Assembly: GCA_023228705.1 (NCBI GenBank)
Contig: JALOAS010000068.1
Location: 1 to 17,107, forward strand
Length of the DNA stretch: 17,107 nucleotides
Direction: 5' to 3'
Origin: Ottowia sp.
GTDB lineage: Bacteria; Pseudomonadota; Gammaproteobacteria; Burkholderiales; Burkholderiaceae_C
In this document: positions 1 through 7,283 of the stretch, piece after piece
How positions within the stretch are numbered: position 1 is the first letter of the stretch
Layout: each line of letters begins with the position of its first letter
Notes under the pieces: generated by a model
What the model saw: the letters and a program-made list of their open reading frames with translations, nothing else
Told to the model about the DNA's origin: nothing
Database searches by the model: none
Program-made: the position numbers and the translations under genes

Positions 1-528
1 CAGCAGGAAGCGTCCGAGAAAGCCGCCCAGCACGTTGCCGGTGATGTACAGCGTCATGATTCGGACCATGGCGGCGCCGCGGAACTCCTCGCCTATGTAC
101 GCCATGGTCACCACCGTCACGCCGGGAACGGCCAGCCCCTGCAGGTAGCGCAGGACGAGCAGGCCGCGCGTGGTCTCGACCAGCGGCATGAGCGCCGTGG
201 GCACGGCCAGCACAAAAACGCAGGCGACGACCAGCCACTTGCGCCCCAGCGCATCCGAGAGCATGCCGACCATGGGCGAGACCAGCGCCACCGCCAGGAT
301 GGTCACGCCCACGGCGTTGCCGACCTCGACGACGCTGGCACCCAGGTCGCGCTGCAGCTCGGGCAGGATGGACTGGACCGAATAGACCTGCAGGAACGCA
401 AACACGCCGACCATCGCCAGCGTCAGCGCGACCAGCGCTCCCGGACGGCGGTGGCCGGGCCCGGCCACCGGCGGTGGCGCGGGCGCGGGCGCGGCGACGT
501 GCAGGCTGGGCAAGGCAGTCTCCGGCAC
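1..528 (-). CDS. MFS transporter, N-terminal part (runs off the left edge)
   Basis: The frame read leftward from about 528 to base 1 encodes a hydrophobic protein typical of the N-terminal half of a major facilitator superfamily permease. The first membrane segment is around LAMVGVFAFLQVYSVQSILP (bases 420-361). It is followed by an amphipathic stretch (ELQRDLG), a second helix, and the loop GMLSDALGRK (about bases 267-238), which matches MFS motif A between TM2 and TM3. At least two further helices follow. The stop lies outside the window, so about 176 codons are visible. I chose the GTG at 526-528 because it gives a short cytoplasmic N-terminus; the first in-frame ATG (412-414) would cut into TM1. 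A TTG at 511-513 is another option. The substrate cannot be told. The gene starts 34 bases downstream of the gyrB stop on the same strand, so read-through from gyrB is possible. Confidence 0.85.
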   Translation of the reverse strand, partial: MPETALPSLHVAAPAPAPPPVAGPGHRRPGALVALTLAMVGVFAFLQVYSVQSILPELQRDLGASVVEVGNAVGVTILAVALVSPMVGMLSDALGRKWLVVACVFVLAVPTALMPLVETTRGLLVLRYLQGLAVPGVTVVTMAYIGEEFRGAAMVRIMTLYITGNVLGGFLGRFLL

Positions 529-562
529 TCCGGCCCGCAGCGCAACGCGGGTCCGGCGCCGG

Positions 563-3148
563 TCAGATATCGATGTTGCCCGCCTGCAGGGCGTGGGTTT
601 CTATGAATTCGCGCCGGGGCTCGACATCATCGCCCATGAGCATGGTGAAGATGCGGTCGGCCTCGATGGCGTCGTCGATCTGCACGCGCAGCATGCGGCG
701 CGTGGCCGGGTCCATGGTGGTCTCCCACAATTGCTCCGGGTTCATCTCGCCCAGGCCCTTGTAGCGCTGGCGGCTGGTGGTGCGCTCGGCCTCGCTGATG
801 AGCCAGGCCATGGCCTGGTTGAAATCCGCCACTTCCTGCTCGCGCATGCGCTCGCCCTCGCCGCGCGCCACGCTGGCGCCGGCGCCCAGCAGGCCGTCAA
901 AGGTCTGCGCCGCCTCGGCCAGCACCGCATAGTCGGCGCCGCGCACGAAATCCAGCCCGATCGCGCTGGTCTTGATGTTGCCGTAGTGCGAGCGGTGGAT
1001 GCGCAGCAGCGGCTTGCCGGTGTGCGGATCCTGCTCGGCCGTCACCACCGGCGCGGCGCCGCCGGCGCGCAACGCGTGCAGGTGCTTTTGCAGCTCCACG
1101 GCGCTGGCCGCCGCGGATTCCGCATCGTCGAGCCGGATCTGCACGCCCGCAGCAATCGCGCGCAGCGCTTCCTCGTCCATGAACATCGACAGGCGCCGGA
1201 TCACCGCTTCGGTCACCTGGTGCTTGCGTGCCAGTTCGTCCAGCGTGTCGCCGGCAAGCTCCTGCGGTGCATCGCCGCCGGTGCGGACCACGGCGTCCTT
1301 GAGCGCCACGCGCAGCAGGAAGCTGTCCAGCCCCGCCTCGTCCTTGAGGTACAGCTCTTCCTTGCCCGCCTTGACCTTGAACAGCGGCGGCTGCGCAATG
1401 TAGATGTGCCCGCGCTCGACCAGCTCGGGCATCTGCCGGTAGAAGAAGGTCAGCAGCAGCGTGCGGATGTGCGCGCCGTCCACGTCGGCGTCGGTCATGA
1501 TGATGATGCGGTGGTAGCGCAGCTTCTCGATGTCGAAGTCGTCGGCGTTGCTGCGGCCCGAATCGTCGGCCGTCTTGCCTATGCCGGTGCCCAGCGCGGT
1601 GATCAGCGCCACGATCTCGTTGCTCGAGAGCAGCTTTTCATAGCGCGCCCGCTCGACGTTCAGGATCTTGCCGCGCAGCGGCAGGATGGCCTGGAACTTG
1701 CGGTCGCGCCCCTGCTTGGCGCTGCCGCCGGCCGAGTCGCCCTCGACGATGTAGATCTCCGACAGCGCCGGGTCCTTTTCCTGGCAGTCGGCCAGCTTGC
1801 CCGGCAGGCCAAAGCCGTCGAGCACGCCCTTGCGCCGCGTCATCTCGCGCGCCTTGCGCGCAGCCTCGCGCGCGCGCGCGGCGTCGACCACCTTGCCGCA
1901 GATGATCTTGGCGTCCTGCGGGTTTTCCTCGAGAAACTCGGTGAGCCGGGTGGCGACGATGTCTTCCACCGGCGCGCGCACCTCGCTGGAGACCAGCTTG
2001 TCCTTGGTCTGGCTGGAGAACTTGGGCTCGGGCACCTTGACGCTGAGCACGCAGACCAGCCCCTCGCGCATGTCCTCGCCGCTGATGCTGACCTTGGCCT
2101 TCCTGGCCAGCTCGTTATCGGCGATGTACTTGCTGATGACGCGCGTCATGGCCGAGCGCAGCCCGGTCAGGTGCGAGCCGCCGTCGCGCTGCGGGATGTT
2201 GTTGGTGAAGCAGATGACCTGCTCGTTGTAGCCGTCGTTCCACTGCATGGCCACCTCGACGCCGATTTCGGTACCGGCAATGCCGCCGTAGCTCTCGGCC
2301 GGGCGGGAGTCGGTGGCATGAAACGCCGTGGGGTGCAGCACGCGCTTGCCGCCGTTGATGAAGTCGACAAAGCCCTTGACGCCGCCGGCACCGGAGAAGT
2401 CATCCTCCTTGCCGCTGCGCTCGTCCACCAGCCGGATGCGCACGCCGTCGTTCAGGAAGCTGAGCTCGCGCAGGCGCTTGCTCAGGACTTCATAGCGGAA
2501 CTGGTTGTTCTCCAGGAAGATCTCGGTGTCGGGCAGGAAGCGGATCTCGGTGCCCGTGCGGTCGGTGGCCGCGCCGCGCTTCATGGGCGACGTCTCCACG
2601 CCGTCGACCACCTCGATCTGCCGGTCCTGCAGGACACCGCGCTGGAATTCCAGCTCGTGCTCCCAGCCCTTGCGCCGCACGGTCACGCGCAGCAGGCTGG
2701 ACAACGCGTTGACGCAGCTCACGCCCACGCCGTGCAGACCGCCGGAGACCTTGTAGCTGTTCTGGTTGAACTTGCCGCCGGCATGCAGCTCGGTGAGCGC
2801 GATCTCGGTGGCCGAGCGGCGCGGTTCGTGCTTGTCGTCCATCTTGACCGCGGTGGGAATGCCGCGGCCGTTGTCTGCGACGCTGATCGAGCCGTCGGTG
2901 TGGATGGTGACCAGGATGTCGTCGCAGTAGCCGGCCAACGCCTCGTCTATGGAGTTGTCGACCACCTCGAACACCAGGTGGTGCAGGCCGGTGCCGTCGC
3001 TGGGATCGCCGATGTACATGCCTGGCCGCTTGCGCACGGCTTCCAACCCTTCCAGCACCTGGATCGCGCCGGCACCGTAGCCCGCGCCTGCCAGCGCGGC
3101 GGCCTCGGATGAATTATGCGGGGAAGGATTGAGCTCGGTCATGGTCAT
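563..3148 (-). CDS. gyrB: DNA gyrase subunit B
   Basis: This is the ATPase subunit of the type II topoisomerase that introduces negative supercoils, acting with GyrA. From the ATG at 3148 it is 861 residues, within the long Gram-negative class. The GHKL ATPase domain shows EVVDNSIDEA (catalytic Glu near residue 61, Mg-binding Asn near 65) and DNGRGIP near 92. The transducer domain follows. The TOPRIM domain has EGDSAGGSA near 469 and the acidic DADVDGAH near 553. The roughly 170-residue insertion typical of Gram-negative GyrB precedes the conserved tail (YKGLGEMNPEQLW). An in-frame GTG at 3169 would add seven residues, and a second ATG at 3142 would remove two. GTGAAAG just upstream is a weak Shine-Dalgarno that supports 3148 or 3142. 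The gene lies 93 bases downstream of dnaN on the same strand, as usual next to an origin. Confidence 0.97.
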   Translation of the reverse strand: MTMTELNPSPHNSSEAAALAGAGYGAGAIQVLEGLEAVRKRPGMYIGDPSDGTGLHHLVFEVVDNSIDEALAGYCDDILVTIHTDGSISVADNGRGIPTAVKMDDKHEPRRSATEIALTELHAGGKFNQNSYKVSGGLHGVGVSCVNALSSLLRVTVRRKGWEHELEFQRGVLQDRQIEVVDGVETSPMKRGAATDRTGTEIRFLPDTEIFLENNQFRYEVLSKRLRELSFLNDGVRIRLVDERSGKEDDFSGAGGVKGFVDFINGGKRVLHPTAFHATDSRPAESYGGIAGTEIGVEVAMQWNDGYNEQVICFTNNIPQRDGGSHLTGLRSAMTRVISKYIADNELARKAKVSISGEDMREGLVCVLSVKVPEPKFSSQTKDKLVSSEVRAPVEDIVATRLTEFLEENPQDAKIICGKVVDAARAREAARKAREMTRRKGVLDGFGLPGKLADCQEKDPALSEIYIVEGDSAGGSAKQGRDRKFQAILPLRGKILNVERARYEKLLSSNEIVALITALGTGIGKTADDSGRSNADDFDIEKLRYHRIIIMTDADVDGAHIRTLLLTFFYRQMPELVERGHIYIAQPPLFKVKAGKEELYLKDEAGLDSFLLRVALKDAVVRTGGDAPQELAGDTLDELARKHQVTEAVIRRLSMFMDEEALRAIAAGVQIRLDDAESAAASAVELQKHLHALRAGGAAPVVTAEQDPHTGKPLLRIHRSHYGNIKTSAIGLDFVRGADYAVLAEAAQTFDGLLGAGASVARGEGERMREQEVADFNQAMAWLISEAERTTSRQRYKGLGEMNPEQLWETTMDPATRRMLRVQIDDAIEADRIFTMLMGDDVEPRREFIETHALQAGNIDI

Positions 3149-3241
3149 ATTGCTTTCACTGTCTGGCACGCCGGCGCTGGCCGGCAGCGAGCGGCCCGGC
3201 GTGCGGCTGGCGCGCTGGGCACGGCGCCAGCCAATGGCGCA

Positions 3242-4372
3242 TCAAAGGCGCATGGGCATGACGACGTACTTGAACCCGTCGTCACCCGGTACGGTCAGCA
3301 GCGCGGAACTGGCCGCGTCCTGCAGGGCGATGGTGACCATCTCCTCGGTGTTGACGTTGGCCAGCATGTCGATGAGGTAGGTCACGTTGAACCCCATCTC
3401 GATGGCATCGCCGGCGTAGTCGATTTCCAGCTCGTCAACGGCCTCTTCCTGCTCGGCATTGTTGGCTGCAATGCGCAGCGCGCCCGGTGCAAAATTGAGC
3501 AGCACGCCGCGAAACTTCTCGTTGCTGAGGATGGCCGTACGCTGCAGGCTGGCCAGCAGCGGCGCCCGCCCGAGCGTGATCAGGTTGCCGTAGTTTTTGG
3601 GAATGACGCGGTTGTAGTCCGGAAACTGGCCCTCGACCAGCTTGGTCACGAACTGCACCGCGCCCAGGTCAAAGCGTGCCTGGTTGCTGGCGAAGGCCAG
3701 CGAGATGGTGGGCGCCTGCCCGTCATCGACGCCGCCGTCCACCGAGAGCAGCCGCTGCAGCTCGATCACCGTCTTGCGCGGCAGGATGACTTCCTGCTTG
3801 GGCACCTGCACGTCCAGCGTGGCGCTGCAAAACGCCAGCCGGTGGCCGTCGGTCGCGACCAGCGACAGCTCGCGCCCCTCGGCCACGAACAGCACGCCGT
3901 TGAGATAGTAGCGGATGTCGTGCACCGCCATGGCAAAGGCCACGCGATCCAGCAGCCGCTTGAGCGTCTTTTGCGGGATCGCAAACTGCTGGCCAAAGTC
4001 CGGCGCTTCCTGCACCAGCGGGAAGTCCTCGGCCGGCAGCGTCTGCAGCGTGAACCGGCTCCTGCCGCCGCGCAGCACCAGCTTGTCGTCGCGGGCGTCC
4101 AGCGTCACGGCCTGCTCGGCAGGCATGGTGCGCAGGATGTCGATGAGCTTGCGCACTTCCACCGTCGTGGCAAACGTGCCCTCGTCGCCGCCCAGTTCAG
4201 CCTCGGTGCGCAACTGGATCTCCAGGTCGCTGGTCGTGAGCTCGATGCGCGGCCCGTTCTTGCGCAGCAACACATTGGACAGCACCGGCATGGTGTTGCG
4301 CCGCTCGACGATGCCTGCCACCGACTGCAGGGCGGAGAGCAATTTTTGTTGTGTGGTCTTCAGAACGACCAT
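3242..4372 (-). CDS. dnaN: DNA polymerase III beta subunit (sliding clamp)
   Basis: The 376-residue product is the ring-shaped processivity clamp that tethers DNA polymerase III to DNA and recruits other DNA repair and replication proteins. The N-terminus MVVLKTTQQKLLSALQSVAG followed by IVERRNTMPVLSNVL is the classic start of domain 1. The C-terminus VTYLIDMLANVNTEEMV, followed by a stretch ending YVVMPMRL, matches domain 3 and the terminal residues that form the protein-binding pocket. The length is close to the family norm of about 367. I chose the ATG at 4370-4372 because AGAGGA sits about six bases upstream, a good Shine-Dalgarno. The open frame extends further upstream but that part is not clamp-like. 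The gene sits 160 bases downstream of dnaA in the usual dnaA-dnaN-gyrB order. Confidence 0.97.
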   Translation of the reverse strand: MVVLKTTQQKLLSALQSVAGIVERRNTMPVLSNVLLRKNGPRIELTTSDLEIQLRTEAELGGDEGTFATTVEVRKLIDILRTMPAEQAVTLDARDDKLVLRGGRSRFTLQTLPAEDFPLVQEAPDFGQQFAIPQKTLKRLLDRVAFAMAVHDIRYYLNGVLFVAEGRELSLVATDGHRLAFCSATLDVQVPKQEVILPRKTVIELQRLLSVDGGVDDGQAPTISLAFASNQARFDLGAVQFVTKLVEGQFPDYNRVIPKNYGNLITLGRAPLLASLQRTAILSNEKFRGVLLNFAPGALRIAANNAEQEEAVDELEIDYAGDAIEMGFNVTYLIDMLANVNTEEMVTIALQDAASSALLTVPGDDGFKYVVMPMRL

Positions 4373-4532
4373 GGTTTCCTCTGTGTGATGAACCGGGCAG
4401 CGGCGCCCGCCCGCAACTGAAAATTGCCACATGCGCGAAGCTGCTGCAACAAGCGGCCACAAACCTTGTATTGTCGCCTGTTTTCCAGCGCCTTCGCCTG
4501 GCGGCAGCGCGGGCGCAGTCCGGCGGCGGATT

Positions 4533-5951
4533 TCATCCCTTCAGCGTCTGCTCCAGCACGTGCAGCTGCTGGTTCAGCTCGGTCAGCTGCTGCCGCTCCG
4601 AACCGATCTTGCGCACCGCGTGCAGCACCGTGGTGTGGTCCCGCCCGCCAAAGAGGTCACCGATCTCGGGCAGGCTCTTTTGCGTCAGCTCCTTGGCCAG
4701 GTACATCGCGATCTGCCGCGGCCGGGCAATGCTGGCCGGCCGGCGCCGGCTGTACATGTCCGAGACCTTGATCTTGTAGTAGTCGGCCACCGTCTTCTGG
4801 ATGCTTTCCACGCTGATGAGGCGGTTCTGTATGGACAGCAGGTCGCGCAGCGCCTCGCGCGACGTGACAATGGAGATGTCACGCTGGTTGAAGCGGGCAA
4901 ACGCCAGCACCTTGCGCAGCGCGCCCTCCAACTCGCGCACGTTGGAGCGCACGTTCTTGGCAATGAAGAACGCCACTTCCTCGGGCATGACGCTGCCCAC
5001 CGCGCGCGCCTTGCTGATGAGGATGGCCACGCGCATTTCCAGCTCCGGCGGCTCGATCGCGACGGTCAACCCCGCATCAAAGCGCGACACCAGCCGCTCG
5101 TGGATGTTGGTCAGCCCCTTGGGATAGGTGTCGCTGGTCATGACCATGTGCGACTTCCTGGCCAGCAGCGCCTCGAACGCGTTGAAGAACTCCTCCTGCG
5201 TGCGCTCCTTGTTGGCAAAGAACTGCACGTCGTCGATCAGCAGCAAATCCAGCGACCGGTAGTACGCCTTGAACTTGTCAAACGTCTTGTGCTGGTACGC
5301 CTTGACCACGTCCGAGACGAACTGCTCGGCGTGGATGTAGAGGATCCTCGCGTCGGTCCGGTCGCGCAGGAGCCGGTTGCCGATGGCGTGCATGAGGTGC
5401 GTCTTGCCCAGCCCCACGCCGCCGTAGATGAACAGCGGGTTGTACAGCTCGCCGGGCGCGCCCGCCACGTGCAGCGCCGCGGCCCGCGCCATGCGGTTGG
5501 CCGAGCCCTCGACAAAGGTCTCGAAGGTCAACGCGGTGTTGAGCCGGTGCCGGTGCTCGTCCGGTGCGCGCCTGTCGGCAGCGCGGCTTGCGCGTGCCGG
5601 CAAAGCTGCAACGGACGGCGTGTCGCTGCCCGGCGCCCTGCGCGCGGGCCGCGCATGCGCGTGGCGCTGGCGGGGCGCAATCGCCAGCTCCAGCTGTACC
5701 GGCGTCTCGCTCAGGCCCTCCAGTACCTTGCTGATCTGGCCAGCGTACTGGGTCCGTATGCAGTCCAGCTTGAAACGATTGGCCACGAGCAGCGTCAGCG
5801 TTGCGCCGTCGGCGCTGGACTGCGCCTGCAGCGGTTCTATCCAGGTCCGGAACTGCTGCGCCGGCAGCTCGCGGGCCAGCGCCTGCAGGCAGGCCGGCCA
5901 CAGCGTCTGGTGGGCATCGGTGTCGGAGGCAGCGGCAGCGGTTGATTTCAA
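4533..5951 (-). CDS. dnaA: Chromosomal replication initiator protein DnaA
   Basis: DnaA is the AAA+ initiator that binds DnaA boxes and opens oriC. All four domains are visible. Domain I is TLWPACLQALARELPAQQF, and domain II is a short, variable, Arg- and Ala-rich linker. Domain III carries Walker A GGVGLGKTH, Walker B LLLIDDVQFF, and RLVSRFDAG near sensor 1. Domain IV has the signature GRDHTTVLHAVRKI near the C-terminus. The start is uncertain because there is no in-frame ATG before domain I. I prefer the TTG at 5949-5951 (472 residues, 15 before the domain I Leu-Trp). The GTG at 6012-6014 would add 21 residues including a hydrophobic run (PPLLFLLLLAAG) not expected in DnaA. Neither start has a clear Shine-Dalgarno. 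The DnaA box just upstream (6021-6029) suggests autoregulation. Confidence 0.95.
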   Translation of the reverse strand: MKSTAAAASDTDAHQTLWPACLQALARELPAQQFRTWIEPLQAQSSADGATLTLLVANRFKLDCIRTQYAGQISKVLEGLSETPVQLELAIAPRQRHAHARPARRAPGSDTPSVAALPARASRAADRRAPDEHRHRLNTALTFETFVEGSANRMARAAALHVAGAPGELYNPLFIYGGVGLGKTHLMHAIGNRLLRDRTDARILYIHAEQFVSDVVKAYQHKTFDKFKAYYRSLDLLLIDDVQFFANKERTQEEFFNAFEALLARKSHMVMTSDTYPKGLTNIHERLVSRFDAGLTVAIEPPELEMRVAILISKARAVGSVMPEEVAFFIAKNVRSNVRELEGALRKVLAFARFNQRDISIVTSREALRDLLSIQNRLISVESIQKTVADYYKIKVSDMYSRRRPASIARPRQIAMYLAKELTQKSLPEIGDLFGGRDHTTVLHAVRKIGSERQQLTELNQQLHVLEQTLKG

Positions 5952-6020
5952 GATTCGGCCAGCAGCAAGCAGGAGAAGAAACAACAAAGGCGGGAACGTC
6001 AATTGTATCGACACGACGAG

Positions 6021-6029
6021 TTATCCACA
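6021..6029 (+). promoter_or_regulatory. Consensus DnaA box, candidate oriC / dnaA autoregulation site
   Basis: TTATCCACA matches the high-affinity DnaA box (TTATNCACA) exactly. It lies in the divergent region between dnaA and rpmH, the usual place for oriC or for dnaA autoregulation in this group. It is 70 bases upstream of the preferred dnaA TTG start. I found no second perfect box between 5940 and 6400; nearby candidates match only about 5 of 9 positions. A true multi-box origin is therefore not proven here. Confidence 0.75.
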
Positions 6030-6151
6030 ACCGGCGGACAAATCCTCACAGGGGTCGAACCGACCGTTCCACGATACGCTGCCGGGCATGGGCCCGCGCG
6101 GGTCCGGCGTCGCCCGATCGACCCGCCCGGGACGGCGCAGATACGCATCGC

Positions 6152-6180
6152 TTGGTGGAACCGGCAATTTTTGCGATAAT
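6152..6180 (+). promoter_or_regulatory. Putative sigma70 promoter for rpmH-rnpA-yidD-yidC
   Basis: TTGGTG (6152-6157) and GATAAT (6175-6180) are separated by 17 bases, close to the sigma70 consensus TTGACA-N17-TATAAT, and are followed by an AT-rich start region. Transcription would begin near 6187, leaving a leader of about 210 nt before rpmH. The position upstream of the ribosomal protein cluster fits. Confidence 0.55.
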
Positions 6181-6397
6181 AAAAAGTTCGCCCTGCCAAG
6201 GCAGCCCGCCTTGCAGTGCTTGAGCGAGCCTGCCGGCAGCCGGTTTCCCGGCTTGGGCATGCCCCTTGCCGGGATACGCCCGGGTGCTGCCCCTTGCATC
6301 AGCTGCGCGGACGCTGGCCCTGAGCGGTCGCGACCCTTGCCGGGCATGGCAGCAGGCAACGGCCCGCAACGAACTCCGACGAGAAAGTATCAAGATC

Positions 6398-6532
6398 ATG
6401 AAGCGTACGTATCAACCCTCCAAGACGCGCCGCGCACGAACCCACGGCTTTTTGGTGCGCATGAGGACCCGCGGCGGCCGTGCCATCATCAACGCACGCC
6501 GCGCCAAGGGGCGCAAGCGCCTGTCCGTCTGA
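6398..6532 (+). CDS. rpmH: 50S ribosomal protein L34
   Basis: This is the 44-residue large-subunit ribosomal protein L34. It begins MKRTYQPSKTRRARTHGF and ends in a highly basic stretch, GRAIINARRAKGRKRLSV, which is the standard sequence of bacterial L34 over its whole length. The start is fixed by homology at the ATG 6398-6400; the upstream in-frame extension does not look coding. GAGAAAG about ten bases upstream is a weak ribosome site. It is the first gene of the rightward origin cluster and is followed 52 bases later by rnpA. Confidence 0.97.
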   Translation: MKRTYQPSKTRRARTHGFLVRMRTRGGRAIINARRAKGRKRLSV

Positions 6533-6584
6533 CGGCCCGGTGTTCCAGCTCGCACCCGCAACGCGGCGCTGATGGCGCTGGGGC

Positions 6585-6998
6585 ATGTGCATGTCGCAGA
6601 CGGTGGTTCGCCACTTTCGCAGCCGGCCCCAGTTCCAGGCGCTGCTGCAGCGGCATCCGGTGGCCACGACGCGCCACTTTGCGCTGCATCACCTGCCGCT
6701 GCCCGCAGCCGGGAGCGGGCCAGCCGCCGGACCGCACACGCTGTTTTGCGGCCACGACGGCCTCTGGCTGGACGCCATGGTTCCCAAGCGCTGGGCGCGC
6801 CGCGCCGTGCGGCGCAACCTGATCCGGCGCCAGATCCATGCCGTGGGCGCCCAGGCGCTGGCGCACAGCAGCGATGCCTGGCTGCTGCGCCTGCGCGCAG
6901 CCTGGGACAAGACCGACTACCCCAGCGCCAGCTCCGTGGCGCTCAAGCGGGCCGTACGCACTGAACTTCTTGAATTGCTGGCCCGGCAAACACCATGA
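6585..6998 (+). CDS. rnpA: Ribonuclease P protein component
   Basis: RnpA is the protein cofactor that binds the catalytic RNase P RNA and helps it process the 5' end of pre-tRNAs. The 137-residue product carries the family signature in the basic helix KRWARRAVRRNLIRRQIH (about residues 68-85), which corresponds to the conserved RNR motif. The N-terminal part (VVRHFRSRPQFQALLQ) is also typical although diverged, as is normal for this fast-evolving protein. The length is near the usual 110-140. Start choices are the ATG at 6585 or the ATG at 6591, two codons later; neither has a strong Shine-Dalgarno. The stop overlaps the yidD start (ATGA), which suggests translational coupling. Confidence 0.95.
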   Translation: MCMSQTVVRHFRSRPQFQALLQRHPVATTRHFALHHLPLPAAGSGPAAGPHTLFCGHDGLWLDAMVPKRWARRAVRRNLIRRQIHAVGAQALAHSSDAWLLRLRAAWDKTDYPSASSVALKRAVRTELLELLARQTP

Positions 6999-7273
6999 TG
7001 CAACGCCTGCTCATACTGCTCGTCAAGGGCTACCGACTGCTGCTGTCGCCCTGGCTGGGGTCGTCGTGCCGCTTCGAGCCCACCTGCTCGCAATACGCGC
7101 TGCAGGCGCTGCAAAGGCACGGCGCCGCGGGGGGCAGCTGGCTCGCCGTGCGCCGGCTGGTTCGCTGTCATCCCTGGTGCGACGGCGGCCACGACCCGGT
7201 ACCTGACGAGGCACCCCGCCCACTTTCCCGCCTGCTGCAGCGCTGCAGCAGGCGGACACACCAACACAAATAG
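6995..7273 (+). CDS. yidD: Membrane protein insertion efficiency factor YidD
   Basis: YidD is a small membrane-associated protein thought to assist YidC-dependent insertion of inner-membrane proteins. The 92-residue product has an amphipathic N-terminus (LLILLVKGYRLLLSPWLGSS) and then the conserved core CRFEPTCSQYALQAL and VRRLVRCHPW, including the three conserved cysteines. These are diagnostic of the family. The ATG overlaps the rnpA stop codon. The C-terminal 20 residues are basic and variable. yidC starts ten bases after its stop, so all three genes are probably one transcription unit. Confidence 0.95.
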   Translation: MMQRLLILLVKGYRLLLSPWLGSSCRFEPTCSQYALQALQRHGAAGGSWLAVRRLVRCHPWCDGGHDPVPDEAPRPLSRLLQRCSRRTHQHK

Positions 7274-7283
7274 TGAAACAAAC

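Larger units (their letters stand above)
6015..6397. other. Non-coding dnaA-rpmH divergent region (origin neighbourhood, rpmH leader)
   Basis: No convincing gene lies here; the open frames are short, Arg/Gly-rich shadows. The region holds the DnaA box at 6021-6029, a short AT-rich stretch around 6166-6186 and the putative rpmH promoter at 6152-6180. The predicted leader of about 210 nt contains perfect hairpins at 6197-6213 (CAAGGC/GCCTTG) and 6238-6253 (AGCCGG/CCGGCT), a palindrome GGGCATGCCC at 6255-6264, and the direct repeat CCCTTGCCGGG at 6263-6273 and 6334-6344. The AT-rich stretch could serve as an unwinding element, but that is inference. Confidence 0.6.

Noticed and set aside
593..3112. 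Very long open frame (839 codons) on the plus strand opposite gyrB
   Set aside because: It is the antisense shadow of gyrB; the translation is Ala/His/Val/Gln-rich low-complexity sequence typical of GC-rich antisense frames and shows no domain.
6046..6399. Minus-strand open frames in the dnaA-rpmH region
   Set aside because: Arg/Gly/Ala-rich, overlap the promoter and leader of rpmH, have no ribosome site and no similarity to known families.
7273..7280. parS-like half site GTGAAACA before yidC
   Set aside because: Only one half of the 16-base parS palindrome is present; the other half is missing.
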